Under the pieces are notes generated by a model. It made no database searches. It was not told where the DNA came from and was given only the letters and a program-made list of their open reading frames with translations. A stretch of DNA of 64,000 bases, taken from Bemisia tabaci (taxonomy: Eukaryota; Arthropoda; Insecta; Hemiptera; Aleyrodidae). Positions 25,015 to 35,867 of this stretch are shown one piece after another (position 1 is the stretch's first letter; each line of letters opens with the position of its first letter). A program made the translations under genes and the position numbers. The stretch is taken from the NCBI RefSeq assembly GCF_918797505.1, contig NC_092798.1:49808985-49872984 (forward strand). The letters run 5' to 3'.

Positions 25015-27232
25015 TGTCGAGATTGAAAGTGAATCAAGTGACCGTATACTTAATGAAAAATCGCATCGTTCCATTCAGAGCAATCTCTAAAAAATGTTCA
25101 TACAAATTGGTATACTCGTCATTTTGCTTAAATACACACATAAACAGATCGGTGAAATTTGGCAACAGCTAATTTTCCTTTCAGAGAAACACTAGAAATA
25201 TGTTGGTCATTTTTCCATGTATAGTATAAACCATTATCGGGAATCCGTGAACGTTGCAATAGAAAGACGCATTTTTTTACTGTAATCTTCAAAAGAGCGA
25301 CATGAAAGTGCATCGGACTGGCGTTGGTTGGATAAAACATTAAACTGTTTAAACATTAAACAACCCACTTTGTTTCAAGGAGTCACGAGGCACCTTGTTG
25401 TCCAACAATTACCTCGATATATGAGTGCACTCCTTCCAGAGTTGAAAAATTTGTGCACTCCAGTGTGAAGTAAAACCGCCTTCATTCCTGGAAGAGACTA
25501 AAAGTTTGGCATAAGACGTAAACTTTACTACAATGCTTCAGTGCCGCATGCCGCTAACAGTTACTGGCATTGTTGTAACATAAAACGGAGGCACTCTCTT
25601 ATCGAGAAAGCATTGGCACGCTTTGTAAAAATTGGTTTTATCGGTGCTTGAGAAGTTTAACCATGGATAAAAAGTGAAGTGCAAATGTCATAAAAATCTA
25701 TGTCTTTCTCAATGGATCGTATTCGATACATCAAACAGGTGAGCTCGTATCGATATATCGATTTGTTCAACAAGTAAACATTGCCTTAAAAGTCAATTGA
25801 GTAAATTGAGGGAACAGGTTTCTTGTGACAGATTTTTTTTTATTCTTATGTGAGTATAAAATGGCAATAAAAAGTGAATTTGTTAGGAGTTTTCTCATTT
25901 TCAGCTTTTCCTAATTCAAATTCAAATCCCTTCGTGCGTGGAGTTGTCTTTTTTATTTTAATTCTTTGGCAAAGGATCTCATGTTTTGCATAAAGAAAGA
26001 AATCTCATGAATTTGTTTAATCAATTTACACTTTATTTACAGTTACAAAGACGATTAGGTACTAAAGTTCGAAGCATGCACATTTTACTTTACCACTTAT
26101 TCATGTAAATAATTCTTCTTTGGGATAGATGTCTGTTGGTGAGAAAAGTAAGACATGAACTGTAAAGCATCAGTTTCCTTTTGAACTGGCAAAACATATG
26201 TGGATTGTTCGTAGAAATAAGAAAAATTACTCAAAGCAATGACCAGAATATTTCTAGAATAAAACGCTTTGATAACTCTCGAAGCTTAAATAATTGGACT
26301 CCACTGCGCACAAATCGGCAACAAATTACAAGTGAAGCCTATAGCAACATCAGACAGTCATTTAGAATGATTCTACAGTCCCAAATTGTTTATTTTAAAA
26401 GTTTGTTCCTGTATGTAGACAGTCATTTTGCTTAACAACTTCTAACATGAAAAATTGAATGCCACAATATACGCTGCTGTACTGAAGGTAATTTTGACGG
26501 ATTTAATCGGAAACATTTTAACTAGATCAAACTTGGCCTTTTTTCTTTTGAAAGCAAAGTTTTGATTTGTTTTTCAAGCATGTACATCATAGTCTGAGGA
26601 ACATTCAGGCGTTATCTTGTTTCTTCCTCTCTTAAAAAGATAATTATGAGAGGGCGTTAGGCAACGTAAAATGCAGTTAGGCGGATTTTGTTTACGTACA
26701 TCTAACTGTGCGCCGTAAATCAGGTCTATGGTCAAAGTGCGAAACAACGTAACTCTATTGCGGTTTTCAAAAATTTCAGCTCTTGTTTTATTTCTCCGAG
26801 GAGCCAAACTTTATAGCCTGAAATCCATACCGAATATTCTGCTAATACAGAGAAGAAAAATTGAGAAAGTTATCAAAAAATTACGTCAAACAGTTTGACA
26901 AACGATACATAAAGTCTAAAGTCATAATGTCATAAAGTCTGGAAAGTTGCGAACAGAGTCGCGTGGTTTTGCACTTTAGCCATCTAGGTGTGATCCATCA
27001 ACAATAGTTTTGAAACAACGTCTACCCATTTTCCATGTAAAAAGGCTACATTCGTCTCCATTTAATGTTCTCATAAAAGTATCTTAATAAAAAAATCGCC
27101 TCACTGTCGAAGCTAAATTCAAAAAGATGTAAGAAAAATTCAATTTAATTACCTATTTTCTACCCTGTAAAATGTGAAGTAGTCATTCATAGAATCCAGA
27201 AAAATAATTGAAGACAGCGTCCAATTTTGAAC

Positions 27233-27238
27233 TTTATT
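27233..27238 (-). promoter_or_regulatory. Candidate polyadenylation signal AATAAA
   Basis: Minus-strand context is GTCAAAGAATAAAGTTC, about 2 kb downstream of the receptor stop codon. Other AATAAA words lie nearer (about 27785, 27880 and 28190), so this is only one candidate. Confidence 0.2.
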
Positions 27239-28341
27239 CTTTGACATACCTTAGCATTCATGTCTCATCTGTTTTAGCTCCAAAGACATTTAAGCAATGC
27301 AAAAACATATTCATACCTATCAGCAATAAAAAAATAACATTGCCCATGACAGAGCACCGACACTTACTATGTTACAGCGTTTAATGGCAGATACAAATTG
27401 AAGCAACTAAAATTATTACAATCATCAAAATGTACAACAAAAATAAATCTTAAATTACTAATCTATTTATAAAAAGGCTCGGTACCAACCTGGAACGTTT
27501 CTTAGTATCTACAAAGGCAGCTCATCAAAATAAATAATAATTTGTACATTTTATCCTATACTTCTACAAAAAATAATTTACAACCTTGTTTGACATAATG
27601 TTGCCTTAAAAAAACCTATACACATCTTCTTAAAAAAAAAAACAGGGGAAAAAACTTTTTTGAAGGATCTTTACCAAAGATATCCGTCGACATCAGAAGG
27701 TAAAATATAGTTTTACTTGACTCCTGAAAAACGAGACTTTTATCGATACTTTTTCATGCTTTTTCAGCCACAAGAAGAAAACATATTTTATTTAATTTTA
27801 ACTTATTCCAATGAAATAAACGTGAGAACAGAGATAATTTAAGTAGTTTGAAATATTACTTGTTTAATTTATTTTTTGCTTGTAGCTCGATTATTTTTTC
27901 AATCATTTTACGATCATTTCAATGGTTCATATTCCACTCAGTCATGGATGATAATACTGAATACTGGATGGGAGGAAATAAATGAGAATCATCGTAGCTC
28001 AGTGTCTAGCTTAAAATAATAAAGGTCATGAATCCATTAGGTCAAAATAATGCCATAATGCAGACTTTAAGTAGACAAGGAGTTAAAAGTAAAGCTAAAG
28101 CTTTCAAAGCACTAAGGTAACGTGGCTTATGACTTAAAACGTAATCTGATATTTTACAGGACTGGGCAATCTACAAAGAAATACAATTTTATTCTTCAGG
28201 GTTTCTTCAGGTTGCTGAAACTCAGTCATGGAATCGGGACCTACAACGAGAGGAGATGTGTCTAGAAAAATCTTAATGTCGTAACGTCACTGAAGGTCAT
28301 CGGCAAGCGGCAAATTGAGGAATCTCCAGTACCATCACATA

Positions 28342-28596
28342 TCGACGGTGAAATTACCAAACCACGTATCTCGTTTGCGGTGTTTAAAAATCTACGCTCG
28401 CAATTTATTTTTTTGAAGTAGACCAAATCAATATCATTCCTTGAAATTTTCACAGAATTTTCTCCCCACAAAAAGGAAAAATCACAGAAATTTTCAAGAC
28501 TGGACGTTAAGTAGTTTTTCATTTAAAAAATAAAGTATGACAGGAAGTCTGCGACGTCGCAAACCGAGATACGTGGTTTGGTAGTTTCACCGTCGA
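28342..28596. mobile_element. TCGACGG-family foldback MITE (TA target)
   Basis: Ends TCGACGGTGAAATTACCAAA and TTTGGTAGTTTCACCGTCGA with TA on both sides. It may sit within the 3'UTR of the receptor gene. Confidence 0.85.
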
Positions 28597-28802
28597 TATT
28601 GCAATCGAAAGCTTTATTGTAAAGTGGCTTTTATCAATGGCTGATGACATCTAATCAAGGAGAGCCACTATAGATCGTACAAATTGTATAAAGCCAGTAT
28701 CAATTTGCTGTAACAGCTGATATTGCGAAAATTTTCGACAGGTATAAGAATCGATCAAACGCATACAAGGTTTCAAAGAATATTCTGCACAAGCACAAAC
28801 TC

Positions 28803-29169
28803 AGTCGATTGATTTTTCCGATAAAATCCCGAACACCCTCAAATCACCCAAATGGATCGAAAAGCGGCCTGGAGCCGCAACTACCATGCACCAGAAATGT
28901 TACGGAGCTGAATTACGGGGGCTCTAGAATCTACAATCTTCGCATTTTCCGATTGTTTTAAGTATATTTTTCGGGAAATTGATTTTTCGTCACGGTTTAA
29001 AACGATTAATCTGCTTCTCGAAGAGAATCAAATCGATTCGATCAATCGATTTTTCCGGAAAAATCCCCAAATCACCGGGTAATGGACCGAAAAGCGGCCT
29101 GTGGCCGCAACTACCATGTACCAAAAATGTTGCGGAGCTGAACCAAGCGGGCTCTAGAATCTACAATCT
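28803..29169 (+). repeat. Direct repeat pair (~135 bp) next to the stop codon
   Basis: Copy one is 28803-28939 and copy two 29041-29169. Both contain AAAGCGGCCT, CCGCAACTACCATG, GGAGCTGAA and GGCTCTAGAATCTACAATCT in the same order. The second copy ends a few bases before the open post-stop segment of the receptor's last exon. Confidence 0.75.
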
Positions 29170-29176
29170 ACAACTA

Positions 29177-29239
29177 CAAGCGGCGCGGAGTGTAGTCGGA
29201 GTTGTTGATGTCGAGCATCTTGATCCAGCTCCTCCTGTT
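29177..29239 (-). other. In-frame open segment after the receptor TGA
   Basis: Directly after the TGA at 29240-29242, the same minus-strand frame stays open for 21 codons and ends at TAG (29174-29176). Its last residues read MLDINNSDYTPRRL, a plausible cytoplasmic C-terminus. Possible explanations are a recent nonsense change (CGA to TGA is a common CpG transition), stop readthrough, a sequencing error in this G/C-rich stretch, or chance. Confidence 0.35.
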
Positions 29240-29526
29240 TCATCCGGGGCCCCCGCCTCCGCCGCGGCCGCCCCCCTCGTCGTCGGGCTCGCTGTCGCTG
29301 TTCCCGCCCTTGTCGAGCGGGGGCCCCGCGATGAAGACGTGCTCGAACGGCGCGATCCCCTGGTTCGTCGTCAGGACGGCGCGGGGCCGCTGCGGGGTCT
29401 TGCTCTTGCGGATGGCCAGCAGGGCGACGAGCGCCGCCAGCGCGAACAGGGCCACCAGAGTGAAGACCGCGTAGTACAGGACCGGCACTTCTTGGATCAT
29501 CGCCAGCACCTTCGCCATTCGTTTGT
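29240..29526 (-). CDS. Sidestep-family receptor, last exon (TM helix and tail)
   Basis: Minus-strand terminal exon, with acceptor TTGACTTTCAG just above 29526. The first two bases complete a GAC codon begun in the FN3 exon. It encodes about 94 residues: a short juxtamembrane KRMAKVLAMIQE, a hydrophobic helix of about 26 residues (VPVLYYAVFTLVALFALAAL and on), the basic stop-transfer RKSK, then a cytoplasmic tail that turns acidic and Gly-rich (SDSEPDDEGGG) before TGA. The order FN3, single TM, short tail fits a type I receptor of the Sidestep family; the tail has no catalytic domain. The open frame seen on the opposite strand (28979-29530) is its shadow. The C-terminus is uncertain because the frame continues after the TGA. 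Confidence 0.8.
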
Positions 29527-29697
29527 CTGAAAGTCAATTGGATGTTATTAGATGTGGTATTTTGGCATTAGAAAAATGTTACAGAATTGTTGAAAGAATT
29601 TTAGGATTCCACTTTTTTAATATAATTTACGTAGACAAACTTATACTAATTGGACGTATTTCTGCTAAATGGAACCAGAGACAGGTGCACGGAGAAA

Positions 29698-30046
29698 AAA
29701 AACTCGTGCGTGGGACCCAAAGTTTAGGTCATATGGATCTCTGATGTTTTTTAGATTGAGCATCTGAACACTTTAGGTCTAGCTGCCGAAGTTCGGATCA
29801 TACATCTGAAACTTCAGTTCTTACATCCGAAGTACTTTGGTTCTCACATCCGACGTACTTTGGTTCTCACATCCGAAGTACTTCGGTTCTCACATCTGAA
29901 GTACTTCAGATGTAAGAACTGAAGTTTCAGATGTATAATCCGAACTTCGGCAGCTAGACCTAAAGTGTTCAGATGTTCAATTTGAAAACTTCAGAGATCC
30001 ATATGACCTAAACTTCGGGTCCCACGCACGAGGATTTTTATCCGTG
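29698..30046. mobile_element. CACGG-ended foldback MITE
   Basis: Starts CACGGAGAAAAAAAACTCGT and ends ATTTTTATCCGTG, flanked by TG on both sides. The long stem includes GGGACCCAAAGTTTAGGTCA and its complement. The apex contains short repeats of TTCTCACATCCGAAGTACTT (about 29835-29910). Confidence 0.8.
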
Positions 30047-30946
30047 TGGGAAAGATGGGGTGTGCTCGTGGTGGGCTGCTTAGGAAACGATATTAAAATG
30101 GCGTGATATCCTGTGGAAAAATGGAAAAGCGGAATTTTGCAATTTGTCAAACGGGACTATGTGCAAACTGAATGCGGGATTCATGAGCCATTGGCATGGA
30201 CAAGAGCGTTGTGTATAGAGCTCATGAGTTAATGACTCCCGACCGTCGCCGCTGACGTCACTAGCGCTTTTTAATTCTAATGCATTCTTACGGCCTCAAA
30301 TAACGAGCTTATCCCTTCTTTTCCGCTTTGTCTCCAGTTCCATTCGCAGAAATACGTCCGATTGCTGAAAGAATAATCAAATATTTTATATTGTTTGAGG
30401 GCTTGGAGGACAAGGCGTATGCGTGCAGTTTTTGAGAAAATTGTAATATTAATGATTTCAATTAAAGCTAGTTTTAATGCAGATTCTGTGACAAATTGGA
30501 TCCCAAGTTCCAATTTTTAAGCATCAAAAAGTCAGTTTGAACTTTCCTCTCACCATAGGGATCCATATAATTTCAAACCTGAAACTTCTCGAAATAGCAA
30601 AAACTGCACTTATGCGCCTTGGCCTACCTAGATAGACTTATTGGACTATCAACTAAGATAGGACTTCTTCCCTTTCATTTTCTTTTGATTTCTATTTTGG
30701 GTTCTAATGAAAACAGCATAGCACAAAACAACAGGACTTCAATGAAAGATTGGAAATTTCAGTGAAATATTTCATGTACGTTCACACTGATAGAAATATG
30801 TGTGTTCCAGTGTTACAAGTGGTTCATATCGGAAGTAAAATACAAACCAATACAAACTTCCCATATTAACATAATTTTTGTTGAAAGTTCTCTCTGTGCG
30901 CTTCCACCAATAGGATCACTCCATTTCTCCCCAGTCTTTTTGCCCA

Positions 30947-31170
30947 CACTGGAAAAAAAACACTTCGGATCTAGAGTCCAGACTCTTGAAAACATTGACA
31001 AGAAAAATACTCTTGATTCAATCGTAATTTGCTTCAATCAAAACGAAATCCGCTTAAATTAAGAGGCTTGGCTCTTGATTTAAGCTAGATTCTGATTGAA
31101 TCAAGAGTAGTTTTTTTTGTCGGTGTTTTTAAGAATCTGGACTCTAGATCCAGTGTGTTTTTTTCCAGTG
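30947..31170. mobile_element. CACTGG-ended foldback MITE
   Basis: Starts CACTGGAAAAAAAACACTTC and ends GTGTTTTTTTCCAGTG, flanked by CA on both sides. Sister of 17866-18092; it shares GATCTAGAGTCCAGACTCTT and TACTCTTGATTCAATC. It ends 81 bp from the FN3 exon donor. Confidence 0.85.
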
Positions 31171-31251
31171 CATAGATTTCAAAATCAGTCTGCTGACCAT
31201 GAATTCTCTGAAAAAACGGTGATTTTACCCTCTTTGCAATTCCAAACTTAC

Positions 31252-31695
31252 CAGAATACGTGAGCTTGGCCGTGATGGCAGAGATCTCGACACTTGGGAA
31301 GACGATTGGCGGCTGACTCTTGCCCTTGGCGTTGACCGCGTAGACGGCCAGGTCGTAGAACCCGAACGACACCCCGTTCAGCTGGAACTGCGGGACATCC
31401 TGGCGGAGCTCGTAGACGGGCTGGGACCAGTGGCTGTCCGTCGTGGACGCGCTGTGTCCGTGTCCGTTCCCGCGGTGTCCGTGGCTCGGATACGGGTGGA
31501 CAGCCCGTTTTCCCTCGTCTTGCGGCTCCGAGACTTCGTTGGAGGTTATGTGGCCGGACGTGGCACCCGCTTCGAGAACCACCAGGAGGAAGTGCTGCTT
31601 CAGTCCGCCGTCGAAACCGGCCTCGCAGTGGATCATCAGGTCCCCGTACGAGCTCGTGTTGGTCAGCTCGCAATGTCTCGGCGGCTCCGGGGTAC
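31252..31695 (-). CDS. Sidestep-family receptor, fibronectin III exon
   Basis: Minus-strand exon of 444 bp. Acceptor GATTTCAG is just above 31695, donor GTAAGT just below 31252, phases 1 and 1. It encodes 147 residues starting TPEPPRHCELTN. The hallmarks are a Cys pair (PRHC, MIHCEAGFDGG), LKQHFLLVVLEAG and the late strand FYDLAVYAVNAKGKSQPP, as in Sidestep receptors, where this FN3 precedes the membrane. Unlike the usual compact domain, an insert of about 45-50 residues, rich in His and Gly (HPYPSHGHRGNGHGHSAS), lies between LEAG and QFQLNGVSFG. The exon follows the third Ig domain seen here and precedes the TM exon. Family assignment is from remembered motifs; the exact paralogue cannot be named. 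Confidence 0.85.
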
Positions 31696-31747
31696 CTGAA
31701 ATCAAATTCAGGTGCATGGTAAGTACAGGTCTCAAGCAAAACTGAAA

Positions 31748-32203
31748 GACAGTAAGTTGGAAATGTAACCAACGTACGTTACGTATCAGAAAACTGAACT
31801 TCCGAAATGCACGGAAAAATTAAATAGCTGATTTAACAACTCAATTGCTAAAAAAAGCGACTGCAATGTTTCTATATAGATTTTACAACAAAAAAATGCT
31901 AATTTAACCACGCCCTTGGTTAATTTAGCTTACAGTAGTGGTTAAAGTAGCATTTTTTGTTGTAAAATCTACATTGAAACGTTGCAGTCACTTTTTTTAG
32001 CAATTGAGTTGTTAAATCAGCAATTTAATTTTTCCGTGCATTTCTGAAGTTGCCTTTCTGAATGATCGTAAGTAGTTTTGCACCAAACAGCATATCTTTT
32101 TAAGGAAAAATTATGCTTGAATGAGCTTTTTCCCCTCTGTATTGAGATTACGGTTTTCTGAAATGTAACGCACGTTGGCTACATCTCCAACCTACTGTCA
32201 ATA
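31748..32203. repeat. Foldback repeat enclosing a second foldback
   Basis: Left arm GACAGTAAGTTGGAAATGTA (31748 on) matches the complement of the right arm ending ACATCTCCAACCTACTGTC (32203), with ACGTTACG and TCAGAAAAC words in order. The CACGG element 31810-32038 lies within it. Confidence 0.65.
31810..32038. mobile_element. CACGG-ended foldback MITE
   Basis: Starts CACGGAAAAATTAAAT and ends ATTTAATTTTTCCGTG. The stem includes TTGCTAAAAAAAGCGACTGC and complement, and ATTTTACAACAAAAAATGCT and complement. It is an almost complete palindrome. Confidence 0.8.
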
Positions 32204-34549
32204 CAACTCGTGGGTCTACCATAATCAGCTTGTCAAAATTTAAGGGTATTACGGATAAAGGAATACATTAAGGCGCTCATCGCAGAATCGTGATTTTATG
32301 GTTTAGGTTCATAAGTAGCAAAATATAATGAAATTCGTCCAAATGCCAAGCTGTTACAGCCAATATTAACGGAGATATTACACATCGAAAAACACGGCGT
32401 TTGACTACTCCACCAGTGGTTGTGAATCCCATGATTTCTTCAACCTTGGTTTTACCGATCAACGATAAACACATTTGCACCAATTGCTAAACGTAAACAC
32501 GGATGAAACCATTGTGTGCACTATCGCGTTGGATAATGTCAAACACTGTGTATTTCGATGAGCAGCACCTCCGTATTAATATTTGACGTAGGAACTTGGT
32601 GTTTAAACAGATCACATAATTTTTTTTTGATCTATAAACTTCAGCCACCAAAACACGTTACTGCGAACAGCGCGACTGACCTATTGAATAACACGTTTGA
32701 TATAACAATCAGAGAAATACATTTTTGGTAATATTTTATCAACTCGTGCCCCGCCGTAGGACGCAACTATTCGCGCTCTACTATTGTCCGTTTTGCATCA
32801 CAAAATATTGAAGGCGCACCGGCCTCTTTCGCGCATTCCTGTATGTGCAACATTACGCTTTGGCGCGGCCGTGTCGAATTCCATAGATTTCTGAATACCA
32901 CTATTCGTGCTTCACGATTGTCCTGATTGTATACACAAAATATTGAAGGCGTTATGTTTTAGAGACTCCATACTGGACACTGCTATCAAAACTTGCAAAA
33001 ATTAATTTCCAAACTCAACACTGAGATTCGCCAAATGTTGACGGATGATCAAAGAGTAGACAAGAGTTTGTTCAGCGAGTCTAACCTTATTTGTGAAAAT
33101 CCCATATCAAATCCTCACCTGGGATTCGTCAGTCATTATTAGGCCAATTTTAATGTATTTTTCGCGCGATAGATTGCTCATTAATAGGCGAAAAGTTGAG
33201 TTGATCTCCGAACCGATTACATTGCATAGAAGATTGGCACCAAATATATCATCTCTGCTAACTAAGCTCTGTTTTCAGGAGACTTGATTAATTTTACGTA
33301 AATGTGATGTTGTTTCCACGTAATTGTGATTTTTTCCCTGTCGCCTCAGATTTAATGGCAAAATCAAAAAGGTGACGTCAAGAATCTGACGTTCCTACAG
33401 AGAGCGCCATTTTGTCTCGACTCAACAATAAGCACAAGTTCACCATCATTTTCACGGATGCAATGAAATTGCAGTCCTCCGTTCAGCCATCCGGTTAAAA
33501 TAAACTTCCAATAATTAGATTCAGCAATCAAAGGGGAAGAGCCCGCGTCAAATACTAAAAATTTATTGGAAACTTAAATATTAATCGGAGGATGCAGATA
33601 AATAAACCCAATATAGTAACTGAATTAAAAGTTTCCAGGGAACGCGGAGCTCTGAGAGACGGGGAAGGCGTCTCCGTTTCCACTCAAATCGTCGGGGGAG
33701 GAACAACCCGATTATTAGAAGTTTATTTCAGCGTTTATTCTTAGTTGCTTCTTTTCAGAAACTCGTGCCCGGCTGAATTAAAAATTTACGACTCATTTAC
33801 AGCTGTTTTGTCTCGATCTGATTCCGGGCGTTGCAGAATTAAATACTTTCCGACGTCATTATGATTCGGCAGGAAAAGCCCGGGAGAAAAGCAACTTCGT
33901 CAAGAGAACATCTTCAATACAAACAAAGTTTTGACGTTGATTTCTCGGTATTTCCATTCGCGGAGAGCTCTTCGCGAGAGAGCGATTGGAGTTGGGACTC
34001 GAGTCAACTGCTGGAACCGCAGAGACGGAAAGACGATGCGCCTTCCGTTTTTGTGCATGCAATTTAGACTACCGCTAAGCTGGAATAGTCGCATCCAGTC
34101 GCCGTGTACCTTTTTTGCAATAATTGCCCGGCAAAATGCTCACTTCGAAATTCATCGGTCATCATTGAGCCAATTTGAATCTATGTTTTACTCAACAAGC
34201 TGCTCATCAATGTCGTAAAGCAGAGTTTACCTTCGAACCGATTACATTGCATAGATGGTTGGCGTATGGTCCTTAAAATATATCGTCTCTTTCAACAAAA
34301 CCCTGCTTTCTAAGAAAACTGACTAATTTCACTGAAATATCTCAGGTGCATCATACACCCTACAAAACACTTTCATTGCACGTTTCTTTAATAAAGTTTT
34401 ACCCCGAGCAATGAGCTTTCGCTTAAAATTCCCTATACTATCCCATTCATAAGAAGGTTACGTCTAAAATTAACCTCTGGCGACCATTGGTTCTAACTTC
34501 ATTGAACTATTAAAACTTAAAAAACGCTGACTATGCGAGTATAAATATT

Positions 34550-35280
34550 GCAGCCGAACAGAATGGAGCGGCGCGCGTGCTGCCAGCGGGAGAGGCTCAC
34601 TGGCGCCTACAAACCTAAGTGGATACTTCACGCATTGCGCAATGCTTGAAGTATCCACTTAGGTTTGTAGGCGCCAATGCGTGTTTTGCGCTGGCCGCCC
34701 GCCCGCCGTGCGGCGGCGCCTGAAGCAACTATTTCACAACAGAGGTGTTGAACAGTATTATACGAAACTGAACGTATTAAGAATGACAGGCAACCTTTAA
34801 AAGTACAGATCTTTCCTCGCAAAATAAATCAAGATACTTATCGTGCACAGGAAAAATGTAAGAGCCTTCAGCTGAGGCAAATATAAAGGTTTATCCGGTT
34901 CAGGTATAACAAGGTAGGAATTTCTTGAAAGATAATTAAGTCCTGTTACACAAAGAGGTGTAGAGAGTCTTATTAGTGAATTTTGTCTCATGGAATTGAC
35001 GCTCCCCATTCTTACCAAAACTCTCAACTATTTATTCTCCGTTGGACCAAACAGACAAAACAAAAGAAAACAAGCAAACCCTCATTCTTCCAAGACATTT
35101 TACATTTTCATCCAAAAACGTCGTGAGCAATTGTCGTTTGTATTTACATGTGGGCCGGTTAACTTTGGGTCTCAACTGGCACGTGGACCAAAACTCCCGT
35201 GCCGAAAAAACGCGTGGACGTAAATTACTGGAAAAAACAGGTGCGCGGACAAAAAATCGTTGACGAAATTTCCTATAACC
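34550..35280 (+). repeat. Long dispersed repeat, copy 1
   Basis: Aligns with 40648-41349 over about 700 bp (shared GCTGCCAGCG, TGAAGCAACTATTTCACAAC, GTGTAGAGAGT, CTTTGGGTCTCAACTGGCAC). A partly rearranged relative begins at 63451. The right end reads GACAAAAAATCGTTGACG then CCTATAACC. Open frames across it recur in the other copy, so they belong to the repeat. Confidence 0.8.
34602..34675. repeat. 74-bp near-perfect hairpin
   Basis: Perfect 29-bp arms (starting GGCGCCTACAAACCTAAGTG and ending in its complement) enclose a 16-nt centre CGCATTGCGCAATGCT, which itself folds. Only one C/T position is unpaired across about 36 bp. It is present again at 40689-40762. Confidence 0.9.
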
Positions 35281-35526
35281 CTCCTGTGTCAGGCGGGTCA
35301 CTTTTTCTATACATAATCGATTAACTGCGATACATGGGGACCCGGCTATCCGATTCTACATCGCCATTTGCTCGAATTTGTATCGAAAAAGTGACCTAAA
35401 TGCACCAGAACTTGGCGCCAACTTTTCCATTTAGGTTACGACTCTATGTACTCTATAGTTGATTGTTGCATCCTGCCACCTCTGTTTTTTGAAATTCCTT
35501 TATTGTTGCTCTGAGGGAGCACTTAC

Positions 35527-35826
35527 CGATCTGGGTGACGGTGATATGACAGGGCTCGGACTGCATGCCGAGGGCGTTGGAGGCCCGGCAGGAGAAGTTG
35601 CCGAAGTCGTGGGCGTCTGCGGGGCGGTAGTGGAGGACGCTGGTCGGGCCGTCGGTGGACATGCGGGAGCGGGAGACCTGGCTGTTGCCGTCGGTTAGGT
35701 TGAACTGCCAGAAGAACTCGAGGTCGTCCTGCGGCCAGGCCTCCACCTCGCAACGCACCTCCACCATCTCGTGCAGCATCGCGCCCACCGTCCGTCGCTC
35801 GAAGCCCGACCGGCACACTGGAGGAT
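35527..35826 (-). CDS. Sidestep-family receptor, membrane-proximal Ig exon
   Basis: Minus-strand exon of 300 bp. Acceptor GATTGCAG is just above 35826, donor GTAAGT just below 35527; it enters and leaves in phase 1. It encodes a whole Ig domain of 99 residues: PPVCRSGFERR, first core cysteine in VEVRCEVEAWP, tryptophan in FFWQFNLTDG, then ADAHDFGNFSCRASNALG with the second cysteine, ending EPCHITVTQI. The extra cysteines before strand A (PPVC) and in the last strand (EPC), and the direct join to an FN3 domain, are typical of this family. NLT is a potential N-glycosylation site. The exon is extracellular and probably contributes to ligand contact or spacing. Confidence 0.87.
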
Positions 35827-35867
35827 CTGCAATCACAACATCATATCCATAGTCAAAAGTCGGTAGA

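Larger units (their letters stand above)
22395..26745 (+). repeat. 4.3-kb tandem duplication, copy B
   Basis: Second copy, about 4350 bp because of a T-run of 37 (24977-25013) where copy A has 8. It starts with the truncated right end of the CACTGG MITE and ends at GCGAAACAA, after which copy B continues into unique sequence (CGTAACTC) while copy A runs into copy B. The two copies look about 99% identical by eye. Confidence 0.9.
26746..29173 (-). other. Downstream flank / possible 3'UTR of receptor gene
   Basis: AT-rich, largely non-coding on both strands. Read on the minus strand, 27.2-27.7 kb resembles an insect 3'UTR ending in AATAAA (27233-27238). It also holds a TA-flanked MITE (28342-28596) and a direct repeat just downstream of the receptor stop codon. 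The transcript end cannot be fixed from sequence alone. Confidence 0.3.
29527..31251 (-). other. Intron between FN3 exon and TM exon
   Basis: Intron of 1725 bp with GTAAGT donor and TTTCAG acceptor. It holds two foldback elements (29698-30046 and 30947-31170), a remnant AATTGGACGTATTTCTGC near 29649 and AT-rich unique sequence. Confidence 0.75.
31696..35526 (-). other. Intron between last Ig exon and FN3 exon
   Basis: Intron of 3831 bp. Contents: nested foldback (31748-32203), two reversed GCGCCTTCAATTTTT-type repeats (about 32760-32955), two copies of the GTTGATCTCCGAA repeat (33120-33290 and 34145-34310), a moderately GC-rich unique block (33610-34080) and a repeat with a perfect hairpin (34550-35280). 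Confidence 0.75.

Noticed and set aside
28979..29530. 183-codon plus-strand frame over the last receptor exon
   Set aside because: It is antisense to an exon with a good TM helix and splice acceptor. Its Ala/Val/Arg-rich content comes from the GC-rich complement.
31430..31745. Plus-strand frames of 89-100 codons over the FN3 exon
   Set aside because: The complementary strand has the FN3 motifs and matching splice phases, so these are shadows. The same holds for 35459-35698 and 61465-61755.
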